Source: Paramecium tetraurelia | Taxonomy: Eukaryota > Ciliophora > Oligohymenophorea > Peniculida > Parameciidae | Assembly: GCF_000165425.1 (NCBI RefSeq) | Contig: NW_001799388.1 | Coordinates: 399,618 to 463,617 of the forward strand | Length of the DNA stretch: 64,000 bases | Direction of reading: 5' to 3' | Shown here: in pieces, positions 34,623-45,873 of the stretch | Numbering within the stretch: position 1 is the stretch's first letter | Layout of the letters: each line of letters opens with the position of its first letter | Made by a program: the position numbers and the translations under genes | Notes under the pieces: model-generated | Seen by the model: the letters and a program-made list of their open reading frames with translations, nothing else | Told to the model about the DNA's origin: nothing | Database searches by the model: none

Positions 34623-37552
34623 TCAAGATCTTGTTTGACTAATATGCCGAATAGACTAAGAAGCTACCTTCTTAATTTTTCTTTTTTTTAATTTTATTGG
34701 TATTTTCTTTATCTTCTTCAATTTGGCCACAACTGATTCTAAATTAAATCCTGTATCATAAAATTCCATATCTGTTTATGCATCTATTTGAAATTCTTTG
34801 GCAATCATTAATTAAGCAATTTCTATTTCTATTAACAATACTTAATCTACATCATAAGATTTTGTTTAGTATGAAGAATAGGATTATAGTTAAATTGATT
34901 ATTATTACATTTGCTATTATTATTGCTGTTAAGTTATTTATTATTATACTTGCTATTATGGAGTTGGTTATAGAATGTTGAATTCTTCCTCAATGATTTC
35001 ACCTTAATCCATTTTGATTTAATTTATTATCACGGTTCCTCTTTTAACACTTTATTTAATTTTTCTATCGATTGGATTGGAATCTCTTTCTTGCGTTCCA
35101 CAAGTTTTGTATTAAGCGTTTTTTTGGAGAGAAGTTCTAGTTTGCCTTTTTTTTGACTTATTTGATTTGTCCTCGTTATTATTCTATAGATCCGATTCTT
35201 TCCGTTTTGATTCCCTTTTAATTAACAATAAATTCTGTGAACGAATCCTTTTGTCTGATTCCAATAAAGAGTTTGAGTCGCTTCCTTCCTATTCTGAATC
35301 TTATTGCATTTGGAACTTATTAGAGACAATGAATTCAGAATTAGGTCCCAATTCATTCAAATAACCTTTTTAAGCACAGAAATTGAATGCTGAAGCCTAG
35401 AAATTTCTCAATTGTCCAAAAGTGTTCTATTTATTAATAATTAATTTACATTACATTATGAATTTTGTCATTCTTTCTTATTCTACCTATAGATCTTCTT
35501 TGTTATTTTTCGCCATGATCGTTCTTTTTAAATAATCTCAGGTAATTAGGAGTATAAAATACAAAAGGACATCGAATAAAAGTATGATTTTATCGACATA
35601 ATTCACATCCTCCTAATTTAACCCTCCCATTGAATTCAATCTAATGTTTTACATAATAGAAATGTTCTCTGTCTCTTTGATTATATTTTAATAGATCCAA
35701 AAGATCATCATATGTAATGTAAGCCAATTTATAAAATTTAACCGCTCTTGTTGAAAATAAAGCAGGATGTTAAGAAATAAATGACTTTTCATCGATAGCT
35801 TAATTTCGCTGATATATTTTAATAATTTTATTGTTGCTAATATAAGCTTCAACTTCGCCTTTTAAAATAAAGTATATTCGATCGACTTTTTATCTACTAA
35901 TGATGAATATATTACCCTTCAATAGAGATGATCTCTTCTGGTACAAAGGTTTACTCCTTGACCAAAATGCATAACTTTTCGATAAATTATTAAGAAAAGT
36001 TTTATCTGATTAATTTTGAATTCAATAAAATGTTCTTATAAAAGTCTATTTTAACCTCTTTATTGAGATTTCCTGATAGATGAATCATTAACTTTTCGCA
36101 TTCTGATTCCATATCTCTTTCCTATTTGAGATAATACTCAAAAAACTTCTTCACTTTGACCTATAAATCTTTGTTTAAACCTCGTTTTTTTAGGAATGAA
36201 TCTATCATTGTCATTCTATCTCTAAGATAGTTTTTATTTTCGCTCATTTAAGCAAAAATAGCTCCTATACTAGAAATAGTGTAACCAAAAATTATTGAAC
36301 TCAATAATGTAACTAAAATTACAAAAACCTTTTCATATTAGGTTACCTCAAAATTATGAAAAATAATTACTGGAATTATGTCTCCATATCCTATTGTTAA
36401 AGTTGTTATACAAGCCCAATAGAAACTTGTGATATATCTTGTTTACCAATTATCGTCTTATAATTATGCCCTCTGTATCCAAGTATTATTTTCAAATTCC
36501 ATTTCTTAAATTGCAATAAAATGCCAAAAGCAAGCTATGACATGAGATGCAAACAAAAATGTCGACATTAGAGAAATAATATCAACTGTCGAGGCAAAAT
36601 TAACTCTTAGATTAAGTGTTTCAACGATATTTTCAAAAATATGCATAACCTAAACAATAATGAAATACATTTACTCTTGATACTCTAAATAATAGCACAA
36701 ATTCTATGTATGGAATATTTTATCTACCAATCATAAAGGGGATTATCACTATGAAGTCCAAAATAAATTTTCCTTTTAGGTAATGCTTAAATATTTATCC
36801 TCGATTCAAAACAAGCACTCCTCTGGAATAATAGGCAACATTAAAGTTCAACAAAATTTCAAACAAAAACACATACTAAGGCAAAGTGTCAAGGAATATA
36901 TCAACACCATCCACCACCGTTATATCAAAAGAGATCTTAAGTGGTATGTAAAATATGTTGATCAACAGAATTAAAAATACTACAACATCCCATTATAATT
37001 TTAGTACATTATCTGGTTTTATTGGCTTAATAACAGAAGAGAATACGCTCAAGAAACTCATATATACTTTTAGTTTTGTTTGGAATAATTGCTATTATAA
37101 TATTTAATAATAACCCATGATCCTCCTTTTTCTCTGGCTCTTATTAGTTTGTGGGTTAAATAGAAATTAAAATCAGCTGCTTAATCCCCAATTACTTTGA
37201 ATTGTCTATGATCTAGATATCTGAGTTTAAATTTATCAGAATTAGTTAATAAGTACGTAACAAACCTGGCTACAAGAACTATTATGTTGAGTGCTCTTTC
37301 TTTCCAAATCCGGTTTTTAAAGCCTTATTTGTTTTCAAACTCATCAGAATCATCTTATGAGAGGATACTCTACTCACTTGGATCGTTGGAAATCTTTATT
37401 TTTTCAAGCATATGAAATTGAGATTGCTTAGTTTTAAAATTTGTCAAGAATTCATCATCCTCATTCTGTAGATTTCTTTTGCTTATTAAGACTAATGAAT
37501 TTGCTACACGAGGACTTGAACAAAGGTCTTCATTATGATCGAGGACAGACAT
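34623..37552 (-). CDS. voltage-type K+ channel with cyclic-nucleotide-binding domain
   Basis: Product 938 aa after five introns (37092-37114, 36650-36668, 36347-36370, 35897-35915, 35427-35454). Six TM segments follow a 190-residue N terminus; the pore carries TTLTIGYGDIIP, the K+ selectivity filter. The S4 segment (LLFRVSRVN) is poor in positive charges. A C-linker (YLRDRMTMIDSFLKKRGL) leads to a CNBD (RIYFILKGEVEAYI). A Cys/His motif (CELCRQNHTFIRCP) follows, as in many Paramecium channels. The last 280 residues, joined by the 28-nt intron, are low complexity with a run of Gln codons written as TAA/TAG around 34870-34940. It would set ciliary or plasma-membrane potential. Confidence 0.92.
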
Positions 37553-37624
37553 TAATTTAAAAATTAAAAAATGTATTTAGTTTTTATAGTTGAAAAAAGT
37601 TTGAGATAACATAGAAAAATAAGA

Positions 37625-37825
37625 ATGGATAATCGTTTATCGCAATTCAACCCTACTAATTTAGTTATAACATCATATAAATAGATTTCGTTAGAAAAAA
37701 AATAATTTCAAATTAATAAAATCATCATTATCAAGATATTTTAATATTTATCTTAATTTAGAGATTTAAAAACTGTATAAAATAAAGATGTTCTCAAAAA
37801 GATAGTTAAAGCATTAGAAAAATGA
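37625..37825 (+). CDS. very small gene, 66 aa
   Basis: ATG to TGA frame of 66 aa, polar then Lys/Ile-rich (DLKTVQNKDVLKKIVKALEK). It contains four TAA and one TAG codon, all read as Gln. Divergent from the K+ channel gene with a gap of 72 bp. No family recognised; it could be chance, though codon use matches neighbours. Confidence 0.45.
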
Positions 37826-37965
37826 AGAATTTATTAATTTATTTTACATCTTGCATGTTCTTAAAACTATTAGTTCACATAAGAAAAACTTTTGATTTTG
37901 CTTTATTTATATAATAAGAATTTAATAAATAAATTTCATTTAATTTGAGAATAAAAATAAAAAGT

Positions 37966-38037
37966 AGGACCTACTTGGATTCGAACCAAGGTCTTGAGGG
38001 TTAAAGCCTCAGGTACTAACCACTATACGATAGATCC
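37966..38037 (-). tRNA. tRNA-Gln, anticodon UUA (reads the reassigned UAA codon)
   Basis: The 72-nt cloverleaf on the minus strand has acceptor GGATCTA (38037-38031) pairing with TAGGTCC (37973-37967), including one G-T pair. The D-loop is AGTGGTTAGT. The anticodon stem TGAGG/CCTCA carries the loop CTTTAAC, so bases 34-36 are TTA. The T arm is CTTGG TTCGAAT CCAAG. T runs just downstream (within about 37951-37963) can terminate polymerase III. It is very close to the known Tetrahymena tRNA-Gln(UmUA). It decodes UAA (and perhaps UAG by wobble) as Gln. No intron. Confidence 0.93.
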
Positions 38038-38187
38038 TATAGTTATTTTCTTTGGTTTGAAATACTATTTCTACACATTGTCTTATGAATTTCATTATAT
38101 AATCAAAAATATAATTGGGCTCTAGAAATTATAAAAATTAAAAATTAGGCTGAAAATTTTAATAAAATTTGATCAAAATGCAGAAAA

Positions 38188-39636
38188 TCATTTTGTATTC
38201 ATTTTTTTATAATTTCTTTAGAAAAAAGATTTTGATATTAACCTTGAGCTATCAATATTGGATTTCTCTCGGTCTGATTTAGGACTCATATCAGTTTTTA
38301 AGTGAAACTTACTAGGTGAAGTTTTGGAAACGTTATTAGGTGACTGATTTCTACTATTATGAAATAACAAAGGCTTTAATTTTAATGGCTCCTTTCTAAT
38401 ATGGACATTAAATCTATTCCCATTTACAAGTATTTTATTAATCTCTGGTTATAAAAAGGGATGTTTTAAAGCTTGTGCTGCTGAAAATCGAATTTAAGGG
38501 TCTATCTCGATCAACCCTTTTAAGAAATAAATCCCACTTTTTGATATAGATGAAGTATCAGAAAAGTCAATATGTCCTAGGAAATTTTTGACAATAATTT
38601 CTTTTGTTGTATTTGATTTAAAGGGATCTTTACCAAACATCAATTAATAGCCTAATATACCCACACTATATATGTCTACTTTCAGTCCGTATTATTATTT
38701 TCTTAATATTTCAGGGGCGACACAACCAGGAGTACCACAATATCTGAATAAATAATTATTTTCACTATTTGCTTTTTCAGCCAAGCCAAAGTCAATTAGA
38801 CAAAGAGATTCATAATTATTTTATTATCTTAACATTATATTGCATTTTTTAATGTCTCTGTGAAATATTCCAAAACTATGCATATAATCAAGTCCTCCTA
38901 AAATAGATTTCATTATTATTTTAATTTAATCTTCATCAAGTTTTCTTTCTTATATATTACTATCCAAATCACCTCCTAATAATAGCTCCTAAATTAAAAT
39001 AATTTATGATTTTGACTCAAATACTCCTAAATATTTGACAATATTAGGATGATTGAATAGTTTTAAATATTATATTTCAAACAATAAAGATTGTTTTACC
39101 TAATTATCTGTTTCAAGTTAAGCTTTATCAAATACTTTTATTGCGTAATTGATATCATCTATTTTAGATCGAACTTAATAAACCTAAAACTAAATATTAT
39201 TATTACATTTGCTGTTGACCCTCTACCAATTAGTTTTAAGATTTAATAATTGCATGTAAAGTCTAATGAGATGCATTCTTTCATCAATACACTTATCCAA
39301 TTTTATATTTGTCCATAAAGCTCGATTTTGTTTTCTTATTTCTCCAATGATACTCCTATAATTTCTTAGTTCGAATTCCTTAGAATTGTTAAAAAAGCAT
39401 TAGAGAACAAAATGAATTTCTAATTATAACAACAATGGTACGTTTTTAGAATATTTAATATGTTACTTCCCAATTGAAATAGTTTTTTCTTTCGTAATTT
39501 CCAATCGCTTAATTGTCAAACAAGCAGTAGACATCGATGAAAAACTTACGTTTGTAACCCAAAATTCTGTATCAGTAGATAACAATGAATTTTGAATATC
39601 AAAATATTAAGGATATTGCTTATTTCTGATAAACAT
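38188..39636 (-). CDS. protein kinase with N-terminal PH-like region
   Basis: Frame of 482 aa without required introns. Residues 20-130 (WVTNVSFSSMSTACLTIKRL onward) look like a PH-like domain as found before many Paramecium kinases. The kinase domain at about 165-410 has beta-3 Lys (YAIKVFDK), HPNIVKYLGVF, HRDIKKCN, DFGLAEKA, CGTPGCVAPEI and IDPQIRFSA, all catalytic residues intact. The tail is Ser/Lys-rich. CAMK/ULK-like serine/threonine kinase; substrate unknown. The glycine-rich loop is poorly conserved; a 30-nt segment before FQVYQVRSK might be an intron. Confidence 0.88.
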
Positions 39637-40107
39637 AAATGTTAATAATTAACTTTTTTTAATAATTTTCATATTATACTGAGAAATAGGAGATATTTAT
39701 TGAACTAAAAAATTACGTAATTAATTTATGTTATTCTCTAGTTGTAATAACGACAACCATTCTTCTTAAATAATAAAAAATATAAAATATATATAATTAA
39801 CTCAAAAAAATACTTTATAAAAACAAAGTATTAATCGTCTAAAATTCGACTAAGGTCATTTTGTAATCCTAATATCAAAAATATTCATATAAAATCTAAA
39901 CATTCTGAAGCAATAGTTATAAATTTAATATTTAATTATCAAAAATTATTCAGCATGAAACAATCAAATTTGTAACGATTTTTGAATGTCAAGTATAGAT
40001 CTAGAATCTAATAAAATGAGAATTATAAATTTTTAGTTTAAGAAGCATCAAAATTTATTTTTTAAACAAATTCATCCTGAATAACAAATTTATTCAATAA
40101 AATTTTA
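39637..40107. other. intergenic, no gene seen
   Basis: A very AT-rich divergent spacer between the kinase gene and the AIG1-like gene. No frame or repeat supported. Confidence 0.4.
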
Positions 40108-40869
40108 ATGATTAAATTTATAGTAACAATAAGTCATTTGAGCTAGTTGATTATTCATTCCTGGTTTATGTATCAATGTGTATTGACATTTTATTCCGGG
40201 ATCATAGTAGAAACATTATGGAATCAGGTAAAGTACTTAACAAACTTTTCAAATTGGGCTATGTTCACATTCTTAATACCTTTTGTTATATTTGATTTCA
40301 AAAATTACAATGTTTTGAGAATTTAAGATAGGTATCCATAGATTGTGACTCTATTGTTCTAAGGAATCAATCCTATTATATTTTTGGTAATGGCAACTTA
40401 TTAAAGTTTCATAATACTTGATCCTAATCTATTAGTATTGGATGGATTTCATCCGACATAATGGCAATTGGTAATCCTTGCATATTTACATCTAGGAAAT
40501 TGGCTGTTATTGTAAACTTTAATATATTTTTAGGCAAATAGAGTATATCCTATATGAGCATAAGCGAGTACCTAAACTTCAACGTTATGGATTTTTTTTC
40601 GCCTATACATTTATTTATTTATTTATATATGGTAAATTCAGGTTGTATAATTAGGTTGTTATTTTTTATTGAGGGGAAAACATGTTTACGGCTTTTAAAA
40701 AAATTTAAGCATTCCACTAGTTTTTATGATAAACATCAATTAATTTTTAATGATATTATTTACGGATTATGCTTACGAAAAAGTGACAAGATCAAAATTT
40801 TTCAAGAAGTTTATCCTTGAAAATTATTAAATAAATAATTAAACCAAAAATGAAAAGTAAAATCAATGA
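40108..40869 (+). CDS. AIG1/FAR-17a-like six-TM membrane protein
   Basis: Product 238 aa after two introns (40543-40564, 22 nt; 40632-40654, 23 nt). Six hydrophobic segments. ETLWNQVKYLTNFSNW matches the conserved LT(F)WN segment, and LAYLHLGNWLLL the NH...H segment that provide the Thr and His nucleophile pair of AIG1/ADTRP-type lipid hydrolases; a C-terminal GKHVYGF matches the WVYP area. By family it may hydrolyse fatty acid esters of hydroxy fatty acids. The first intron removes a TGA that would otherwise cut the protein at 149 aa. Confidence 0.62.
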
Positions 40870-40908
40870 ATATAAAATTATTATATTTCATACAATATTT
40901 TATTTAAA

Positions 40909-41305
40909 ATGCTTGTAAAGTTGGAATTATAGGTTAAGGTATTGCAACCTTGTTTTTGATTAGATTTATTAATTGATAAACAGAATTTATCAAGAGTTAA
41001 TTGAAGAAGTCAATAATTTGAATATCTCACAGTATTATTTTTAGCAAATAAATATTAATTTCATTTGTCTCTAAAATGGTTATTTTTAAAACAAGAAAGT
41101 TAATTCAATTATTTTCTTTATCAAAAAATAAGATGTAAACAATTTGTTACTAACCCATATTCGCAATTAGTTTTATTTTCAATAGTTAAACTAATTCTTT
41201 CCTATTTTCATTCTTTTAACACTCGAGTTTTCAAAAGAATAAAACATTTTACATTATTTGGTAGTAATTATACATCTTTTTGAATAAAGTGTTAATAGTA
41301 TATGA
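40909..41305 (+). CDS. small protein of unknown function
   Basis: Product 123 aa after one 25-nt intron (40939-40963) containing TGA. Rich in Ile, Asn, Gln and Phe with a hydrophobic C-terminal part (HYLVVIIHLFEQ). It starts 39 bp after the previous gene on the same strand. No family recognised. Confidence 0.6.
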
Positions 41306-41432
41306 TTTAGAAAGAGATATTAATCCTAAGGTTCTGAAAATAATGAGAATTAGCTATTTTTTAAAAAGTAATGTAGTTTTTGATGAATATGAAATTTATT
41401 GTAATAAATTATAACTAAAAAAATAATTATAG

Positions 41433-41969
41433 TCAATTTTCAAAATTATGCATTTCTATTTGTTATCTTATATTCGATTTTGATAGAACATGATCATTTG
41501 TTGTTGCTGCATACACATCATATGCTATTCCCTGAAATTAAGGTAATTTTTACTTTAAATTCCTTATACGCTTAAAAAGTGAAGTACACCGAAACAATGT
41601 AAAAAGTCAAAGAAATTGCTTAGAGCAAAAACTGATTTCTACCATCGTTTGATAACTATTCAAGGTTGACCTTATTTTAGATATCAGTCATAAAATTAAC
41701 CACAATCAAAAAAGTGTTCATTAGACAAAAAAATATGTAAATCACACAATTACAATAATTCAATTATGCCTAAGCACACCTAGTTATAAGTTTTAATTAT
41801 ACCATAAAATAAAAGCTGATGTGAATTCTGCCACACCTGCCCACATATCATAATACAGTTTTCCTAATGCCAAGCAGATTTGTAAGAAAATTATAAAGAA
41901 AATTATTCTCCTTAACACTTTTGCTTTCTCTGTTGTGGGAGGCACAATATCACCAACGCATAATATCAT
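41433..41969 (-). CDS. four-TM membrane protein of unknown family
   Basis: Product 163 aa after two introns (41780-41802 and 41532-41553). The N terminus MILCVGDIVPPTTEKAKVLR is followed by four hydrophobic segments (IIFFIIFLQICLALGK; AEFTSAFILWCAQ; YIFFCLMNTFLIVVNF; AISLTFYIVSVYFTFQAY) and a short tail. The layout resembles small Golgi/ER tetraspan proteins, but no signature is decisive. Confidence 0.72.
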
Positions 41970-42615
41970 TGTTATTTATTAATATAATAAATTATAAACA
42001 ATAAAAATGGAATATTTATAAAATATTCAATGGTTTAACTTAATATCGCCTTTCTTATTAAATCTTATTAAGTTAAATAATAATCTCTATGTAGTGATTT
42101 ACTAAGCAATTTTTTGAAATCACCTTCTTGTTATTTATATAGATATATAATGCAATCTTCAAAGCATTCTAAATACTATTATATTGGTATACATTATTTC
42201 TATATTGAAATATTATCACTTCATTTGAATTAGTTGATATCCTACCTAAGGGCTGTCTAAACGTGATCAAGAATATATATTTTGATCCACAACGTTAAAC
42301 AATTTAATTAAGATATTAAATAGTATTATATATATTTATAAATTGAAACTATTCATAGTTAAATTCATTTTATCTCTATCCATTTTTAGAAGTCAATAGC
42401 TTTCTGGTTTGAGTCAATTAAGGTAAATAATACTTGTTTAGAATAATATCTTTAGTGGGAAAAACGAAGTGTCATTTTAGGATTTACAATGTTTCTTATT
42501 TTTGAGACATTGGTCTAAAGTTAATTTATTCCACATTCTGTAACTAAGAAATTTATATAGATACTTTTTAGCTGATTAGATAATTATTAGTGTAGAATTC
42601 ATTTTTAAAATTAAT
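41970..42615. other. intergenic, no gene seen
   Basis: AT-rich divergent spacer before the eIF4E gene; scattered short frames only. Confidence 0.4.
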
Positions 42616-43138
42616 ATGTTATTAAAAAACAAATACACATTTTGGGTTTCAACTCAAAGAACGCAGACAAAGATAGATAAGGATAACTACAATGACAATC
42701 TTTATAAAGTGTGTATGATATTAGAATAATTTAAATTTAGGTAATTTCGAAACAGCAGAGTAATTCTGGATGTACTACTAATGGATAGCTAAGCCATCAA
42801 CTATTCCAGAAGGATGCCAAATTTTATTATTTTAAGAAGAAATCTAACCAATGTGGGAAGATAAGGCAAATCAGAATGGAGGAAGATTTGTATTTAGATG
42901 CAAAAATAATGTTGATCGAGTTTGGGAAAACATACTCTTGAGTTATATAGGAAATTAATGTACATACAATGAATTTGTCTGTGGAGTGGTTGTTAATCAA
43001 AAGAGATCATTTACTTAAGTTTCTATATGGGTGAAGAATATGGCCTCGTATTAAAACTAAGAAGACAAAATAACATAATGGGTTAAAGAGATGTTCGGAA
43101 TCAATGAATTAGAATTTGTATAGCATCCAAAAAGTTGA
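42616..43138 (+). CDS. translation initiation factor eIF4E (cap-binding)
   Basis: Product 164 aa after one 28-nt intron (42713-42740). It matches the eIF4E core: KNKYTFWVSTQ (first cap-stacking Trp), VCNFETAEQFWMYYQWI, PMWEDKANQNGGRFVFR (second cap Trp and Glu), RVWENILLSYIG, CGVVVN and ISIWVK-type positions (VSIWVKNMA). The usual unstructured N-terminal extension is absent, so it is a minimal form. It binds the mRNA m7G cap. It ends 19 bp before the next gene on the same strand. Confidence 0.93.
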
Positions 43139-43157
43139 AATTATTTATTAAAATAAA

Positions 43158-45852
43158 ATGAATTCTTTCCGTAAAAGTAACACTAACAACATCAGCAGAC
43201 GGGAGTCTTTAGAAACTACTCCAAATGCATTTAATGCAGAATTGCTGAATTTGTAATTTGGAAATAAGAAGAAAGAGGTAGACACTAGCATATATTTATA
43301 GGTCATAAATGAATACGTTGTTAAACGAAAAGCAGAATTATTGGAGGAAATGCAATAAGAATAAATTCGTTAGGAATATGATAGAAAAACTGATATTTAA
43401 AAGTTAAAAGCATTATTAGCCAATATCAAATATCAAAATGATCTGATGAAGTTAAATTTAAAAAAATACGATTAAATCAATGCAGAAGAATAGAAATTCA
43501 CTGTGATCCATCAAAATGATTTGGTGGTTGTTAATAATTAAATAGATGCTGAATAAGAATAAAATTAGGCATTATAGCAACAGATTTAATTAATAGGACA
43601 TTCATTAAGAAAAAATTAAAAATACAACAATACGCTCATTGAATAATTGCAATTATTTACGCAAAAATAACCTCAGATATATTTAAAGGAGTTTCAAAAT
43701 TAGCAAGCCTTTGATGCAGCAAAAAAGTAAAATACAATGATAAAACAGGCGTTACAGGAAGAAAAAGAATGGTAAATGAAGTACTTATATGAAAATACTT
43801 CAAGTTATGAGCACAAAAACTAAATTGTCAAGTAATCGAAAATTAAAATATATTAGGGAGAATTTAGAAAGTTTATGCTAATAAGAAGAAAGATTACAAT
43901 ACCTATAGTAATAATTGATTTTAACCGAATAATAAATTTAGGATATTGATCTAGAGATATCTACTAAGTTCAATAAGATTGAGGAATGTGCAGAATTTTT
44001 AGATGAATTGGATGATTTCGATAAAATCATCTTAATTTTTGTGATGGAGGATCCTAAAGATTTTGAACTTCCTGAAATTTTGGAAAATGCAAGAAATTAA
44101 TTATAGAAACCAAAGAATAGAATGCAAATTGCTGATAGTGAATAGGAATACATTGATAGAGCTAGATTCAGTAGTGTAAGTTCAAGAATGAAAATCTTCT
44201 TTAAATTCCACCACAATAATTTATAAAAATCTATTGATGATTTGATTTAAGTATATCGCAAATCATAATTTAATGAAATGACTTTAAAAAATAGGTATGA
44301 AGATTTATTAGATTAAAAAGCAAAATTAAAACAAACTTTAGAAGATTTAAATTCCTTGGAATTCTATGCAATGGATGACATATTGTTTGAGAGAGACGAT
44401 CAACATATGAATATTGAAGAATTAAATGTAGAGGCAGCTTTAGTCTCTAAAAATTAATAAATTCGATTAGTGGAGAATAATGCCTAATTTGTAATGAGAA
44501 TGTACAGTATGCTAACAAATGTATTATTTAGAATGATTAATTCACTTTTAAACATAAAAGAAGTATTGAAACTTGTCCCTCAGAATTATTTAATTAAGAG
44601 TATGAATTTGTTAATTATTAGTTTTTATTTAAAATGGACATACAATAAATTATATTCAAAATTAACTACCATTCATGATTAATTGGAAAGTCAATTTAAA
44701 ATTAAAATAGTTGTTAAGGATCCTGTTATTCGTAATTCAAATCAATTATTGAATGCTATTTATGATCACCTCGAAGATCGTCCAGCAAAAAGGAAAACCT
44801 TGATCCCCATTACTCAGAAATAGAGTCTCTCAGAAATTTTAGGCACAGTATTGAACAAACAAGAATTAAAATCAGTTTCTGATGCAATAGTTAAGGATCC
44901 AATTCTGGCTTAATTCTTCTCTATTACTGATTTATAAAACATGGTTTCATAACTTGATAATTACACTTTGGACAGCTTGTTGAAAAAGATAAAAACTGAC
45001 GGATATGAAATAGCATTAACTACTGCAACTAGATAATTAAAATTTTTATTAAATTTTATAGAAGAAGCTGTCTTTGACTGTAAGAATATATAAGAATAGC
45101 AAAGTTCAGCTAAACTCCTTTAACAAAAGTATAAGTTATAAGATTTAATGGAGAAGCATATGAACAGTTATGAGTTTAAGCCAAAAGAATGGAAAAGAGA
45201 TGTTATTGAAAGTAAAATAAAATAACTAAAACCTTTGAATGGATAACCTTTTGAAGAATAACCATCCCCGATTACTGAAATGAGAATCTAATAATAATTA
45301 ACTACTTAACCACCAACTCCAAAGATATAACCAATAAGAACTTGCAGAACAGAATAGTCACCAAATGAAATTAAACGGTTTATCTTCACTATCGATTCTC
45401 AAATACCAAACTGTTCATAATCATAGGCTAACTAAAAGTAATCTGACCCTATATTTATCCATTTGCATCATATGAATAGGAAGATAAAGAATTTGAATAG
45501 ATCTCAAACTTAGCAAAAAGCAAACCCTCCTCATCAATTTGATGTTCTATTCAGTAAAAAGAGTGTAGAGTTATCTCGGGATTCAATTACAAATTTGCAA
45601 TTAAAGTCAACACCTATATAGCAGAATAAAGGCATTTTAAGAACAGCTTCAAAATGCCCAAAATTGTTAAACAATACTAATAATAGCACTAATTTAATTT
45701 CAGCAAGGTCGAAATGTAATACAAAATCATCAAATGACTAGAAATTGGAATTACCTTAATCTATTAGCAGATCACAATTATCATCAACATATGGAAGTGC
45801 TAATAAAAAATTATAAGATTTCTTTCATATGACAAGCATTAGAAAAAAATGA
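43158..45852 (+). CDS. long coiled-coil protein
   Basis: Product 889 aa after one 25-nt intron (43832-43856), needed to bypass a TGA. Residues 40-330 and parts of 400-680 are Lys/Glu/Gln/Leu-rich coiled coil. A central segment (IEECAEFLDELDDFDKIILI) and the region 470-640 look globular helical. The last 200 residues are Pro/Ser/Gln-rich. No TM. It resembles ciliary or basal-body scaffold proteins in composition; family not recognised. It is convergent with the LMBR1-like gene (gap 21 bp). Confidence 0.82.
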
Positions 45853-45873
45853 AAATGTTTATATTATACTTAT

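Noticed and set aside
34623-35516. Separate 297-aa gene beginning at an ATG at 35516 on the minus strand
   Set aside because: The K+ channel frame runs past this ATG and is joined by a 28-nt GTA...TAG intron (35427-35454) to the same downstream frame, so this is the channel's C-terminal tail.
40554-40820. An 88-aa + strand frame after an apparent TGA of the membrane protein
   Set aside because: Removing a 22-nt and a 23-nt intron continues the AIG1-like protein in another frame through this region; the 88-aa frame is a shadow.
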